Origin: Novosphingobium guangzhouense | Lineage (GTDB): Bacteria; Pseudomonadota; Alphaproteobacteria; Sphingomonadales; Sphingomonadaceae | Length of the DNA stretch: 64,000 bases | Assembly: GCF_002896965.1 (NCBI RefSeq) | Contig: NZ_LYMM01000073.1 | Location: 124,001-188,000 of the forward strand | Reading direction: 5' to 3' | Part shown: one piece after another, positions 31,862 to 41,129 of the stretch | Layout: each line of letters starts with the position of its first letter | Numbering within the stretch: the stretch's first letter is position 1 | Notes under the pieces: generated by a model | Database searches by the model: none | Seen by the model: only the letters and a program-made list of their open reading frames with translations | Told to the model about the DNA's origin: nothing | Position numbers and translations under genes: made by a program

Positions 31862-33136
31862 CTATTTTTCCTCGACCCACTCCTTGCGCAGTCCGGGTCC
31901 CGCCAAGGTCATCAACAGCGCTGCCAGCAGATACAGTATCAGCGCAAACAGCATCGAATAACGTAGGGAATCCCCGCCCCAGACTGGTGCCAGAGCCTTC
32001 GACAATGCACCAAGGGCATAGATGCCTCCACCAAGGCCGATCAGATTATTGATCAACAGGAACAGTGCCGAAGCTGTCGCACGAGCTGGCGGATCAACGA
32101 GGTGCTGAATAGCGCCGGTTACAGGCCCGAGCCAGAAGTAAGCCAGAACCTGCGGAAGAAGGAACAGCAAGAATGCCAACGGTACGCTGGAGGTCCAGAT
32201 AGCTCCGGCATAAAGCGGCACCGCGCAAACAAAGCCGAGAGCCGGCACCCGGCCATACCACGCGCGGTCGGCCTTCCCCAGCCGGTCTGCCAAAGCGCCA
32301 CCGGTCAAAACACCGGTAGTGCCGCCCAGAAGCAGCACCGCGCCAAAGAACCAGGACGTTTCGACCAGGCTGAGATGGAAGCTACGCTGGAGCAGGCTTG
32401 GAAGCCAGAATGCCACGCCGTAGCCGAGCATGGAACTTGACGCTGCGCCGAAGCTCAGGAACCAGAACGAGCGCTTGCGCGACAATGTCCTCGCAACGTC
32501 GCTAAAACGGACCGCCGGCCTGGTCGTACAGCGCGGCTTATCGCTGACGACCAGCTTGAACACCGGTGCGATCAGGATGCCACAAAGGCCGACGACCAGA
32601 AACGCCGTGCGCCAATCCACCGCTTGCGCCACATAGCCACCCGCCAGAACGCCCGCAGCCGAACCGAGCGGAATGCCCAGAGAATAGACCGAAAGCGCAA
32701 AAGCGCGGCTCTTGCTGGGGAAATGATCTCCGATCACCGCGTAACTCGGCGCAACTCCGCCCGCCTCGCCCACACCAACGCCGAGACGGGCAAGGAAGAT
32801 GTGCCAGAACCCGGTCGCGAGTGCACACGCGGAAGTGAACACGCTCCACACCACCAGCGAACCCGTGATCACCCAGGAACGGCTTGTACGATCGGCCACC
32901 CAGGCCAAGGGCACGCCCAAAGTCGAATAGAGGATCGCGAACGCAAGCCCCCCAAGCATGCCCATCTGCGCGTCGTCCAGCCCGAGGTCCGCCTGAATCG
33001 GCGCGGCGAGGATCGAAAGTATCTGCCTATCCACGAAGTTGAACACATAGACGAGCAGCAGCATTCCCAGCACAAGATGCCGCGATGCTCCAGCCGGTGC
33101 CGGTGTTTCAGTCGTGGACTTTGCCTGCATTTCCAT
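31862..33136 (-). CDS. MFS transporter, spinster-like
   Basis: A 424-residue polytopic protein with 12 predicted membrane segments. The first carries the typical YVFNFVDRQILSIL text with Asp-Arg in segment 1, followed by LGLDDAQMGMLGGLAFAI and the cytoplasmic loop-2 motif WVADRTSRSW; GVGVGEAGGVAPSYAVI is the segment 4-5 motif. Members of this group in sphingomonads often lie beside TonB receptors and hydrolases and carry organic solutes such as aromatic or terpenoid acids; the substrate is unknown. It is transcribed with the downstream-facing hydrolase and TonB receptor from the same strand. Confidence 0.85.
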   Translation of the reverse strand: MEMQAKSTTETPAPAGASRHLVLGMLLLVYVFNFVDRQILSILAAPIQADLGLDDAQMGMLGGLAFAILYSTLGVPLAWVADRTSRSWVITGSLVVWSVFTSACALATGFWHIFLARLGVGVGEAGGVAPSYAVIGDHFPSKSRAFALSVYSLGIPLGSAAGVLAGGYVAQAVDWRTAFLVVGLCGILIAPVFKLVVSDKPRCTTRPAVRFSDVARTLSRKRSFWFLSFGAASSSMLGYGVAFWLPSLLQRSFHLSLVETSWFFGAVLLLGGTTGVLTGGALADRLGKADRAWYGRVPALGFVCAVPLYAGAIWTSSVPLAFLLFLLPQVLAYFWLGPVTGAIQHLVDPPARATASALFLLINNLIGLGGGIYALGALSKALAPVWGGDSLRYSMLFALILYLLAALLMTLAGPGLRKEWVEEK

Positions 33137-33169
33137 CCCGTTCTACCCTCCGGTCAGCATCATCGCGCC

Positions 33170-34036
33170 TCAGCGCACATGCTCCTCCAGGAAAGTTTTC
33201 ACCGCAGCCAGCGCTACCGGCTCGTCAAGCAGAGGCGCGTGCCCGACCCGCGGCACTTCTGCCGTGGCATAGAAGCCTGAATGACGATGCGCCATGTCCT
33301 GCACCGTCTGTACGCTCAGCAAGTCGGACAAGGCGCCGCGCACCGCCAGTACCGGCACGGCATCGAGCAGATCCCACAAGGGCCATAAGTCCGGCGGAAC
33401 GGTCTGCGGATCGTCGCCGGAGATGCTCTGCGAAATCGCAGGATCATAAGCGAACGATACCGTGCCATCGGCGTTCTCGCACGCAAGCCGGCGGGCGAAT
33501 GCATCCCACTGCGCCTGCCCATAATCAGGAAAGGCCGGCGCGTTGATGGCTCTGGTTCGGGCGGCCGCTTCGGCCCAGTCCGTCATCGCACCGGCGGGGC
33601 CGACATAACCCTGTATGCGCCGGAGCCCTGCCGGATCCAGCACCGGCCCGATGTCATTGAACACCACGGCCTGCACTAGTTCAGGGCGAAGCGCATGCAT
33701 CACCATGGCAATGAGCCCCCCCATGGACGTGCCTACCAGTGCTGCACGCGCTATGCCCAGTCCATCCAGCAACGCCAGCATGTCTAGCGCGTAGACGTCC
33801 GGCCGGTACTGCGTTGCATCGGGATCCCATTGCGACATACCCCTCCCCCGCTGGTCTGGAACAAGGATGCGGTATGTCCCCGCAAGCCTGTTCACCAGAG
33901 GCTCGAAGTCCGCGCTGTTGCGGGTGAGGCCGTGCATGAGCAGCAGCACGGGTTTGCCCGCCGCTGCGGGATAGTCCCGCGCAACAAGGTCAAGCCGTCC
34001 ATCGGCGCTGCGGTAATGATGGACACGATAGTCCAT
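33170..34036 (-). CDS. alpha/beta hydrolase
   Basis: A 288-residue hydrolase of the epoxide-hydrolase/haloperoxidase-like fold. The oxyanion region LLLMHGLTRNSADF is near residue 31-44, the nucleophile elbow GTSMGG near residue 102-107 with the Ser as nucleophile, and the general-base His in PRVGHAP near residue 268. The acid residue is probably in the GALSDLL segment near residue 240. There is no signal peptide, so it acts in the cytoplasm, presumably on an ester or lactone taken up by the neighbouring receptor and carrier. Substrate not determined. Confidence 0.88.
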   Translation of the reverse strand: MDYRVHHYRSADGRLDLVARDYPAAAGKPVLLLMHGLTRNSADFEPLVNRLAGTYRILVPDQRGRGMSQWDPDATQYRPDVYALDMLALLDGLGIARAALVGTSMGGLIAMVMHALRPELVQAVVFNDIGPVLDPAGLRRIQGYVGPAGAMTDWAEAAARTRAINAPAFPDYGQAQWDAFARRLACENADGTVSFAYDPAISQSISGDDPQTVPPDLWPLWDLLDAVPVLAVRGALSDLLSVQTVQDMAHRHSGFYATAEVPRVGHAPLLDEPVALAAVKTFLEEHVR

Positions 34037-34079
34037 GAAAGATCCTTTCTTCGCCGGAGAACAACCTCACCGGCAGTCG

Positions 34080-36446
34080 TCAGAACTCCAGCGTCGCGGT
34101 CGCGAAGACCTGACGGGGATTGCCGTAATAGGCAGTCAGCGTGCCTTCCGTACCCAGCGACGGCACGAAATTGCCGCTCGGGGTGGTCAGCAGTTCACCC
34201 GTCACCGGATTGGCTGCGAGGAAGGTGTAGCCCGACGTCTTGTAGCGCTTGTCGAACAGGTTCTTGCCGTGGAGGCCGAGGCTCCAGCGGCCGCCCGGTG
34301 CCGTATAAACGAGGCTGGCGTCCACCAACCCAAAGCCCTTCTGATCGAGATAAGGGTTGGGTATCTCGAACTGGTACGTTTTGCTCCGATACGAATAGGT
34401 CGTGCTGAAATCGAGATCACCTCCGCCAACCGGGGTTGAATAGGCAAGCGTCGCGCTTGCAGTCCACTTGGGGGTGTTCTGCACCTTGCGATTGGCAGCC
34501 ACATTGGTCGGTTCCGGCTGGCCGGTATCCGGATCGACAATGTTGGCCATGTATTCCTTGTATTCGGCATCGATATAGCCAAGCGCGCCGAGAATGCTCA
34601 GCCGGTCCCCAGCGGCCATCAGGTCACGGCCCAGCCGCGCGTTAGCCTCCAGTTCAAAGCCCTTGAAGCGCGCTTTCCCAGCATTCGTGATGATGCCGCA
34701 GAACGTCTGGACACCGCCGACGGTACAGCCCGCCGATCCGGGGATCTGCACATCCTTGTAATCCATGTAGAAGCCTGCAGCCGCAATGTAGAGCGCTCCA
34801 CCGAACAGGTTACCCTTGTAGCCGACCTCGTAGCTATCGACCGTCTCGGGCTGAAAGCTCAGATAGTTGGCAATGTCGGCATCGGTTGGCGCGGAACCGG
34901 GCGTCGAGGGAGGGGCATTGACGCCTACTCCGCGCGGATCGAACCCACCACCCTTGAAGCCCTGACTGTAGCTTGCGTAGATGTTATGATCCGGAGACGG
35001 CTTGAAGCTGAGCGATGCACGAGGCGTGAACTTGTCGAACTTCGCCTTGCCCGAAAAGTTGGTCTGCGGTGCACCAAACGGCACCCCTGCCCCGCCGAAC
35101 ACCGGCGAACCACCACCAAGGTAATTCTGCCGCAGGATCTGCGCCTTGCGCTCGTCCCAGGTATAGCGCCCGCCGACTGCCAGACTCAACTGTTCGGTAA
35201 AGTCGAAGGTAAAGTCGCCAAAGATCGCAAAAGTGTTGGTATCGACATTCGCGCGCGTAAAAGCCGTCAGGCCATCAAACGCGGTAAACAGGCGCACGTC
35301 GAAGTCGGTGTCAGCCTTCGCGGTCAGGTAATAGGCCCCCAAAAGGCCCTGCACCATGCCGCCGTCGTCCCACAGGAACTGGATTTCCTGGCTCAGTTGC
35401 TCATTGCGATAATAGGCCGGCACGTCCACGTCGACGGCGGGCAAGGCATCGAAATCGATCGGCGATGCGGAATTGTCCTTGCGCCACGAACTGATCGAGC
35501 GAAACGTCAGGGCGTCAGTCAGTTCGGCGGTGGCATTTATCGCCAATCCATAGGCTTCCACTTCCTGCCGGGGATCATCCAGACCGCCGCGTGTGTCGAA
35601 TACATCCTTTAGCACCGGTGCGCCCGATACATAGCCTGGCAGCAGACGATGCCCGCCGCGGGCATTGGACTTGTCCTTGGTATAGTCACCCGAGATGCGG
35701 ATCAGCACCGGTTCACCATAGCCACCGATATCAATGCTGGCCCGGCCAGCCCAGATGTCCTTGTTGTAGTTGTCCTGCCCGGTTGTCAGATTCTTGCCAA
35801 AGCCTCCGCGCGACAGACGAGCCACCGATCCACCAACGCGCACCAGGTCGCTGACCGGCGCCGACGCGGTCACGATCAGGTCGGCCTGATCGTAGCTGCC
35901 GTAAGTGCCTTTGACCTTGAACGCGAAGTCCTGTGGCAATTGCTTCGTCACGTACTTGACCGCACCGCCGATGGTGTTGCGCCCGTAAAGCGTGCCCTGC
36001 GGTCCGCGCAGCACTTCGATACGCTCCACATCGTAGATATCGAGCACTGCGGCCTGCGGACGGTTGAGGTAGACATCGTCAAGATAGATGCCCACGCCCT
36101 GCTCGAAACCGGAAACCGGGTCTTGCTGCCCGACACCGCGAATAAAGGCTGAAAGCGTGGAATTGGTGCCGCGTGAAGGCTCAAGCGTCACATTGGGAGA
36201 GACATTGGCGATCTCGGTGATGTCGACCGCCCCAGCTTTGGCAAGCTGGTCTCCGCTGAAGCTTGAAACGGCGATCGGCACATCTACCAGGCGTTCCTCG
36301 CGGCGACGCGCGGTGACGATGATATCTCCGCCCTCAACAGCCACGCCTGCTGCCGGTGTGGCATCCTGAGCCATCGCTGGTGGCGCAAAGCCCACCGACA
36401 GGCCAAGCACACTCGACGAAATTGCCAGGAATCCAGCCTTTCGCAT
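34080..36446 (-). CDS. TonB-dependent receptor
   Basis: A 788-residue outer-membrane receptor. The start is set at ATG 36446 (MRKAGFLAIS) because GGGAG lies 8 bases before it; an ATG five codons earlier is the alternative. A signal peptide ends at MAQDATPA. The TonB box is around DIIVTARRREERL near residue 40; the plug follows (VPIAVSSFSGDQL, AFIRGVGQQDP, RIEVLRGPQGTLYGRNTIGG), then a beta-barrel to a terminal aromatic residue in TLEF. It imports a substrate using TonB energy. The operon with hydrolase and MFS carrier suggests uptake, further import and hydrolysis of one compound. A TetR gene is divergent. Confidence 0.92.
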   Translation of the reverse strand: MRKAGFLAISSSVLGLSVGFAPPAMAQDATPAAGVAVEGGDIIVTARRREERLVDVPIAVSSFSGDQLAKAGAVDITEIANVSPNVTLEPSRGTNSTLSAFIRGVGQQDPVSGFEQGVGIYLDDVYLNRPQAAVLDIYDVERIEVLRGPQGTLYGRNTIGGAVKYVTKQLPQDFAFKVKGTYGSYDQADLIVTASAPVSDLVRVGGSVARLSRGGFGKNLTTGQDNYNKDIWAGRASIDIGGYGEPVLIRISGDYTKDKSNARGGHRLLPGYVSGAPVLKDVFDTRGGLDDPRQEVEAYGLAINATAELTDALTFRSISSWRKDNSASPIDFDALPAVDVDVPAYYRNEQLSQEIQFLWDDGGMVQGLLGAYYLTAKADTDFDVRLFTAFDGLTAFTRANVDTNTFAIFGDFTFDFTEQLSLAVGGRYTWDERKAQILRQNYLGGGSPVFGGAGVPFGAPQTNFSGKAKFDKFTPRASLSFKPSPDHNIYASYSQGFKGGGFDPRGVGVNAPPSTPGSAPTDADIANYLSFQPETVDSYEVGYKGNLFGGALYIAAAGFYMDYKDVQIPGSAGCTVGGVQTFCGIITNAGKARFKGFELEANARLGRDLMAAGDRLSILGALGYIDAEYKEYMANIVDPDTGQPEPTNVAANRKVQNTPKWTASATLAYSTPVGGGDLDFSTTYSYRSKTYQFEIPNPYLDQKGFGLVDASLVYTAPGGRWSLGLHGKNLFDKRYKTSGYTFLAANPVTGELLTTPSGNFVPSLGTEGTLTAYYGNPRQVFATATLEF

Positions 36447-36492
36447 CACAGACACTCCCATTCACACTTATCGTTGGCTCCTCGATATTGAT

Positions 36493-36512
36493 AGTTGAAC
36501 CACTTTTCAACT
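36493..36512. promoter_or_regulatory. 20-bp palindromic operator between TonB receptor and TetR gene
   Basis: AGTTGAA-CCACTT-TTCAACT: perfect 7-bp arms with a 6-bp centre, in the 110-bp region between the divergent receptor and regulator genes. A TetR-family protein encoded beside such a site usually represses both directions. AT-rich hexamers overlap it on both strands, consistent with overlapping promoters. Confidence 0.7.
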
Positions 36513-36556
36513 TTGAATGTTTGCCATGGCCTCCCGTCCGGTTTAACTGTGTCATC

Positions 36557-37177
36557 GTGAGCACAGAACAGCACTCAGACAGCACTCATCCCGGCAAGGC
36601 CCCACGCACTGAACGGGGGCGCAGGACCTTGCGCAAATTGCTGGATGCTGCGGCGGCTGAATTTGGGGAGCACGGGTTCCACGAAGCGTCAATCACCGCC
36701 ATTACCCGCCGGGCAGGCACCGCGCTTGGCAGCTTCTACACTTACTTCAACTCTAAGGATGAAATCTTCCGCGCACTCGTGGATGACCTCTCCGGCAAAG
36801 TGCGCGAAGCCGCGCGCAATGCCCGTCAGCAGGATCTTCCCTCGCTGGAGATGGAGCGCGCATCGCTGATCGGCTTCTTGCGCTTCGCCGCCGAACACAA
36901 GGAAATCTACCGGATCATCGACGAGTGCGAATTCGTGGATCCCGCCAGTTTCCGGCAGCACTATCAGTCCACGGCCACCCGCATCCACGAACGCCTCACC
37001 GAAGGCATGCGCAAGGGTGACTTGCGCGATAACCTTGGCGAAGCACACGCCTGGGCGATCATGGGCATGAACGTGTTTCTGGGGCTGCGTTATGCCGTGT
37101 GGGACGATACCGCTGCAGAAGATGTGGCCGAACTGGCAAATTCGATCCTGCGCGAAGGCATTGCGCGGAGAAATTAG
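36557..37177 (+). CDS. TetR-family transcriptional regulator
   Basis: A 206-residue regulator. The GTG at 36557 is chosen because it starts just before the DNA-binding domain, and upstream in-frame residues are hydrophobic and overlap the operator. The HTH region ITAITRRAGTALGSFYTYFNSKDEIF is at about residues 47-72 (typical TetR N-domain RRTLRKLLDAAAAEFGEHGFHEASI before it). The C-terminal helices form the ligand and dimer domain. It is divergent from the TonB receptor and very likely controls that cluster through the palindrome at 36493-36512. Confidence 0.88.
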   Translation: MSTEQHSDSTHPGKAPRTERGRRTLRKLLDAAAAEFGEHGFHEASITAITRRAGTALGSFYTYFNSKDEIFRALVDDLSGKVREAARNARQQDLPSLEMERASLIGFLRFAAEHKEIYRIIDECEFVDPASFRQHYQSTATRIHERLTEGMRKGDLRDNLGEAHAWAIMGMNVFLGLRYAVWDDTAAEDVAELANSILREGIARRN

Positions 37178-37266
37178 CTAACCGACACTATGGCACCCCG
37201 GCAGTGTTTACGCGATGCTAAGACGAACCTGCCAGAAGCAGATTCGTCAAAGGACCGGAACATCAA

Positions 37267-37914
37267 GTGGACGCGCGCTTCTTTCTTGCCTCAGGCTTCG
37301 TGGCCCTTGCGACCATCGCCGCCGTACTGATTGTTGCAGCGAAACCCGACAAGCCGGCCCCCGCCTCTCTGGCCGAAGCCACGCTGGCCACTCGTCACGC
37401 ACCCCAGCCAGCTGCGATCCCTCCGAAGCCGGCGCAGGCAAAAGACGAACCTTTTGTCATCAAGCGCATATTGCCGATCAAGGGCGCCATCAGGTACGGA
37501 GAATGGCACTGGGATGAAAAGGATGTTCCTGCCGGCCCGATCGTCGTGACGGTCGATCTGGAAGCACGCGTCATCTCGGTTTTCCGGGGCGGGTACGAGA
37601 TCGGCGCGGCCGCCGTGCTGCTTGGCACCGAGGACAAGCCGACCCCGCTGGGCATCTTCCCGATCACCCAGAAGGACAAGGATCACGTCTCCAACATCTA
37701 CACCGGCGCACCGATGCCTTACATGCAACGCCTGACGAATGACGGCATCACCCTGCACGGATCGGACGTCGCGCTGGGCTATGCCAGTCACGGCTGCGTG
37801 GGGATGCCCGATGCCTTTGCCGCCAAGCTGTTCGACACCACAAAGATCGGCGACAAGGTCTACATCACGCGGGGCAAGCAGATCGGAATGGGTGATAGCC
37901 TGATCGGCGGCTAA
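37267..37914 (+). CDS. L,D-transpeptidase (YkuD family)
   Basis: A 215-residue enzyme with GTG start. A signal anchor (FLASGFVALATIAAVLIVA) is followed by an Ala/Pro-rich periplasmic spacer and the YkuD domain from about residue 90. The catalytic set is His164 in TLHGSD and SHGCVG at 174-179 with nucleophile Cys177. It would cross-link peptidoglycan 3-3 or attach proteins to it in the periplasm. The stop region overlaps that of the convergent tilS gene by a few bases. Confidence 0.88.
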   Translation: MDARFFLASGFVALATIAAVLIVAAKPDKPAPASLAEATLATRHAPQPAAIPPKPAQAKDEPFVIKRILPIKGAIRYGEWHWDEKDVPAGPIVVTVDLEARVISVFRGGYEIGAAAVLLGTEDKPTPLGIFPITQKDKDHVSNIYTGAPMPYMQRLTNDGITLHGSDVALGYASHGCVGMPDAFAAKLFDTTKIGDKVYITRGKQIGMGDSLIGG

Positions 37915-38885
37915 CCATTGCGTTTAGGCGCTCTCATCGGCGCCTTGGTGAAGCTCCACCCGCCGGCATTAGAACGCGCCACAAGGTTGCCGATCGAGGC
38001 AGGCCGGCCGTCCATGAGGCCGTCTACCAGCCGCGCAATCGCGCTGCCTCGCGCCTCGGCACCGTCAAGTTCCCGCACGATGCGGGCTACAACGCGCAGT
38101 GACACCGCGCGCGGCGCCTGCGGGCGGTACTTGAGGCCCATCGCCTCCTTCGTGACACATGAACGCCACTCCAGAGCCGCCATCCATTCCAGCGCGGCGT
38201 CAGCTTCGGCTATGTGGGATGCACTGCGAGCAATGGCGGCAACGTCCAACCAGTCCGCCTCGGCCAAAGCCTTGCGGATGCGGACCCTGTCGAAACGATC
38301 GTTGCTGTTGCTGGGGTCCTGCGCGGCGACAAGCCCCGCTGCGCGCACGACCAGGTCCAGCTCAGCCCGCCGCCAGTCGAGCAGCGGGCGCAGCAAGGCC
38401 AGCTTCGCTCCGGGTACGCTGCCCCGCTCACGCGCTCCTGCCAACCCTGCAACCCCGCTCGCGCGATTGAGGCGCATAAGCAGGGTTTCCGCCTGATCGT
38501 CTGCGTGATGCGCCGTAGCCAGCGCGGCCAGACCACGCTCCGCCGCCCATTCCGCCATCGCAGCATAACGCGCCGCACGCGCTTCAGCCTGCACGTTGCC
38601 CGGCCCGACCTTGACTGTCAGGGTCTGGTGAGGCACCCCAATACTTGCGCAAACCCGCGCAACTTCGGCCGCTTCGAGGGCGCTTTCGACGCGAAGCCCG
38701 TGATCGACGGTCGCTGCTTCTATCCGCCCCGGCAAAGCCGCATGGGCAAGCAGCAACAGCCCCAGACTGTCCGGCCCACCCGACACTGCCACGCCCAGCC
38801 GCGCCGCGTCATCATCTACCCGATCAGGCCAGATCTCGGCGACGCTGACGCGGAAGCGCTCGACCTCAGCTGCAGGCAAGCCCAT
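37911..38885 (-). CDS. tilS: tRNA(Ile)-lysidine synthetase
   Basis: A 324-residue PP-loop ATPase. The ATP-binding motif SGGPDS is at residues 35-40; the DHGLR motif and the HHADDQAETLLMRLNRASG block follow as in TilS. It makes lysidine at the wobble base of tRNA-Ile(CAU). The protein lacks most of the C-terminal domains of the 430-residue E. coli enzyme, as in many alphaproteobacteria. The start overlaps the 3' end of cpoB by 20 bp, suggesting coupling. Confidence 0.93.
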   Translation of the reverse strand: MGLPAAEVERFRVSVAEIWPDRVDDDAARLGVAVSGGPDSLGLLLLAHAALPGRIEAATVDHGLRVESALEAAEVARVCASIGVPHQTLTVKVGPGNVQAEARAARYAAMAEWAAERGLAALATAHHADDQAETLLMRLNRASGVAGLAGARERGSVPGAKLALLRPLLDWRRAELDLVVRAAGLVAAQDPSNSNDRFDRVRIRKALAEADWLDVAAIARSASHIAEADAALEWMAALEWRSCVTKEAMGLKYRPQAPRAVSLRVVARIVRELDGAEARGSAIARLVDGLMDGRPASIGNLVARSNAGGWSFTKAPMRAPKRNG

Positions 38886-39840
38886 TGCGCGTAGTGTTAT
38901 AGAGACCTGCCAGACGGCCAGCGGCCTCAGCTGCGTAAGTCTCGCTGAACTCGGCCAACGCGATGCAGGCCCGCTTGGTATCCTTGAGCTGCTTCATCGA
39001 AACGGCAAGATACAGCAGGCTGTCGGATGCCCGATCACCGCGCTTGTCGGCCTGGAAATTCTGAAGGAACCACTTCGCCGCCTCACCCGGATTACCATCG
39101 TCAAGATAGGCGCGGCCCAGCAGGTTCCGCCCAAAGCTGGCACGGGCATGTTTGGGGTACTTCTCAAGGAACAGTTTCAACTGTTGCTGCGCCTCTGGGT
39201 AATATTTGGCTTCCCAAAGACGGAAGCCATAGCTGTATTCGTCATCACCCGGATCGGCGCTCTGCGGCTTGACGATAGCCTTCACCCCATCGATCCGCGA
39301 ATTGGACGGCGCGGCGGGCTTTGCTGCTACCGGCGCAGGCGCAGGACGCGGCGTTGCTGCCACCGGAGTCGGAGTGACAGCCGGTGCCGGGCTCGACGTT
39401 GCAGGAGCAGGTGCCGCCGCCGGGCCGGGCACGAAATCAGACTGCGGCGCCGGTGCGGCCGCTGCCAGCTTGGCCTCCAGTTGACCGATGCGGTTGGTGT
39501 TCTGTTCCACCTGCGCGGTCAGCTGCGCCATCTGCGCCTCGATCGAATCCATGCGCGTCAGCACATCGGACAGGGGCGTTGTCGAAGGTGCGCCGGGCAC
39601 CGGTGCGGGGGCCGGAGTGGCACTGATCTGGGGCTCGAAAAACTTGCCGTCGCTGCCTGGAAATACCTTGCGCTGCAATGCGCGCACTTCAGCTTCAACC
39701 TTGTTGAGACGCAAGTTGGTGTTGGCGTCCTGCGCGTTCGCGGGAGCCCCTGCAAACAGCATCGAAGCTGCCGCGACCGTCACCAGCCACTGCGCGCGGG
39801 TGGTTCCGCGGAATGCGCCGAGGGTACGTTTCATCGCCAA
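38866..39840 (-). CDS. cpoB: Tol-Pal system coordinator CpoB/YbgF
   Basis: A 324-residue periplasmic protein: signal peptide to about residue 36 (ending ANAQDA), an N-terminal coiled coil (LRLNKVEAEVRALQRKV and LTRMDSIEAQMAQLTAQVEQ), a long Ala/Pro linker, and C-terminal tetratricopeptide repeats (YSYGFRLWEAKYYPEAQQQL, GRAYLDDGNPGEAAKWFLQ). CpoB links outer-membrane constriction to peptidoglycan synthesis. It is encoded upstream of tilS. Start is at MAM; an alternative begins at the second Met (MKRT). Confidence 0.88.
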   Translation of the reverse strand: MAMKRTLGAFRGTTRAQWLVTVAAASMLFAGAPANAQDANTNLRLNKVEAEVRALQRKVFPGSDGKFFEPQISATPAPAPVPGAPSTTPLSDVLTRMDSIEAQMAQLTAQVEQNTNRIGQLEAKLAAAAPAPQSDFVPGPAAAPAPATSSPAPAVTPTPVAATPRPAPAPVAAKPAAPSNSRIDGVKAIVKPQSADPGDDEYSYGFRLWEAKYYPEAQQQLKLFLEKYPKHARASFGRNLLGRAYLDDGNPGEAAKWFLQNFQADKRGDRASDSLLYLAVSMKQLKDTKRACIALAEFSETYAAEAAGRLAGLYNTTRNGLACS

Positions 39841-39899
39841 ATCATCTCCATGCCGGAACCATCACCGCGCGCCATGACAGCCACAGGTGATACCGGGGA

Positions 39900-39919
39900 T
39901 TAACCAATGGACCGGTTAA
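39900..39919. promoter_or_regulatory. inverted repeat upstream of cpoB
   Basis: TTAACC-N8-GGTTAA at 39900-39919, in the 181-bp region before cpoB. A related TAACC...GACCGGTTAA arrangement is found at 41021-41045, before the HTH protein gene. Both could be binding sites of one regulator; the functional link is unproven. Confidence 0.3.
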
Positions 39920-40021
39920 GGGTGTTGCCCCAGCCCGCCCCGCGTGTCGAGGCGCAGCCGGTCGGAAGTCGTGGAAAGCCTGCGTAGGCCGTCGGGCTTG
40001 CCTGCCGCTTTTCCCCGATGC

Positions 40022-40978
40022 TTATTGCGCGGCGGGAGGCAGCAGCGATTCCGGCGTCGGCGCCTCTACAGGCTCGGATGCCGCCGGGCTTGCCAAAGCG
40101 CGCGGAGCCGGACGGCGCGTCGGCACGGCAACCGGCGAACGGGCAGGCGCCGGGGCCGCGGCGGGCACCGAAGGCACGCCGGCCGAAGGCGCTACGCTGC
40201 CGGTCCCTCGCGCAATAAGGTCAGCCGGGGCCAGCGAAACGCCGCTTACCAGGCGCGGCTCGGTCGAAAGCGGGGGAAGCGCCTTGCCGCCGACCGAAAT
40301 CTGCAGTGCATCCGGGCGTCCGGTGCGCAACTGCAGCCCCTGCACATCTGCAGGTGCAGTCCAGGCCTCACCCATGGCGAGCTCCTTCTGCAACACTTGA
40401 TCACCCTTGGCATCGGTAACCTTGACCCACACCTTATCCCCGGTGGCAGTCAACACTACGGGGCCATTCGCCGGTGCGGCAACGGGTGCAGGCGCGGTCG
40501 GCTTCGGTGCCACAGGCGCGGCGGTCTGTTCCGCCACAAGGTCCGGCAGCTGCCCCTCAGGCGAAAGGAAATTGCTCCAGAACAGGAGCAGTGCCCCCAC
40601 CACCACGATGACGCCGACCGCGGCAACCCACGCAAGACGGCGGGTCGGCACGCGAGCGGGGTCGCCGGGTTCGAAGCTGGGCACATATTCGACACGATCG
40701 CCGGCGTCATGGTCAAGCTGTTCGCGAACCTTTGCCGCGATTATCCGTTCGTCGAGGCCCACGGCGCGTGCGTAAGTGCGCGCGAAACCCACCGCATAGG
40801 TGCGCGCGGCAAGATCGCCGAGACGGTCTTCTTCCAGCGATATCAGATGGCGTTCGGCGATCTTGGTCTGCGATGCGATATCCGCCCGGCTCTTGCCCAG
40901 CGCCTCACGGCCCGCACGAAGCTGGCTTCCGACACTCTGCGGCCCGCGTGCAAGCCCCTGGGTTTCGACGTTTTCCAA
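40022..40978 (-). CDS. RodZ-like HTH/DUF4115 membrane protein
   Basis: A 318-residue protein from the TTG at 40978, chosen because GGAG stands five bases before it. The N-terminal HTH (QLRAGREALGKSRADIASQT and AERHLISLEEDRLGDL) binds a partner such as MreB, or DNA; one membrane helix (WVAAVGVIVVVGALLLFWS) spans near residue 125-143; the periplasmic part contains a DUF4115 beta-domain (KVWVKVTDAKGDQVLQKEL) and a Pro/Ala-rich tail. In relatives this is RodZ, needed for rod shape. Identity as RodZ is by domain layout only. Confidence 0.8.
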   Translation of the reverse strand: MENVETQGLARGPQSVGSQLRAGREALGKSRADIASQTKIAERHLISLEEDRLGDLAARTYAVGFARTYARAVGLDERIIAAKVREQLDHDAGDRVEYVPSFEPGDPARVPTRRLAWVAAVGVIVVVGALLLFWSNFLSPEGQLPDLVAEQTAAPVAPKPTAPAPVAAPANGPVVLTATGDKVWVKVTDAKGDQVLQKELAMGEAWTAPADVQGLQLRTGRPDALQISVGGKALPPLSTEPRLVSGVSLAPADLIARGTGSVAPSAGVPSVPAAAPAPARSPVAVPTRRPAPRALASPAASEPVEAPTPESLLPPAAQ

Positions 40979-41094
40979 TTCCGCTCCGTTTGGCGTAGTA
41001 TGTGCGACCTGAACCGGGCCTAACCAAACCCTCTGACCGGTTAAAGTCAATCAGGGCCGGGCATTCAAATCAAATTTATATGGCAAAATCATCG

Positions 41095-41122
41095 CCCCGC
41101 TCCGGACAATGCCGGGGCGGGG
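41095..41122 (-). terminator. stem-loop downstream of ptsP
   Basis: 11-bp GC-rich stem (41095-41105 with 41112-41122, one G-U) and 6-nt loop, located 8 bp beyond the ptsP stop on the minus strand. A short T-containing run follows on the minus strand, so it is probably a terminator separating ptsP from the RodZ-like gene. Confidence 0.5.
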
Positions 41123-41129
41123 TGTCAAA

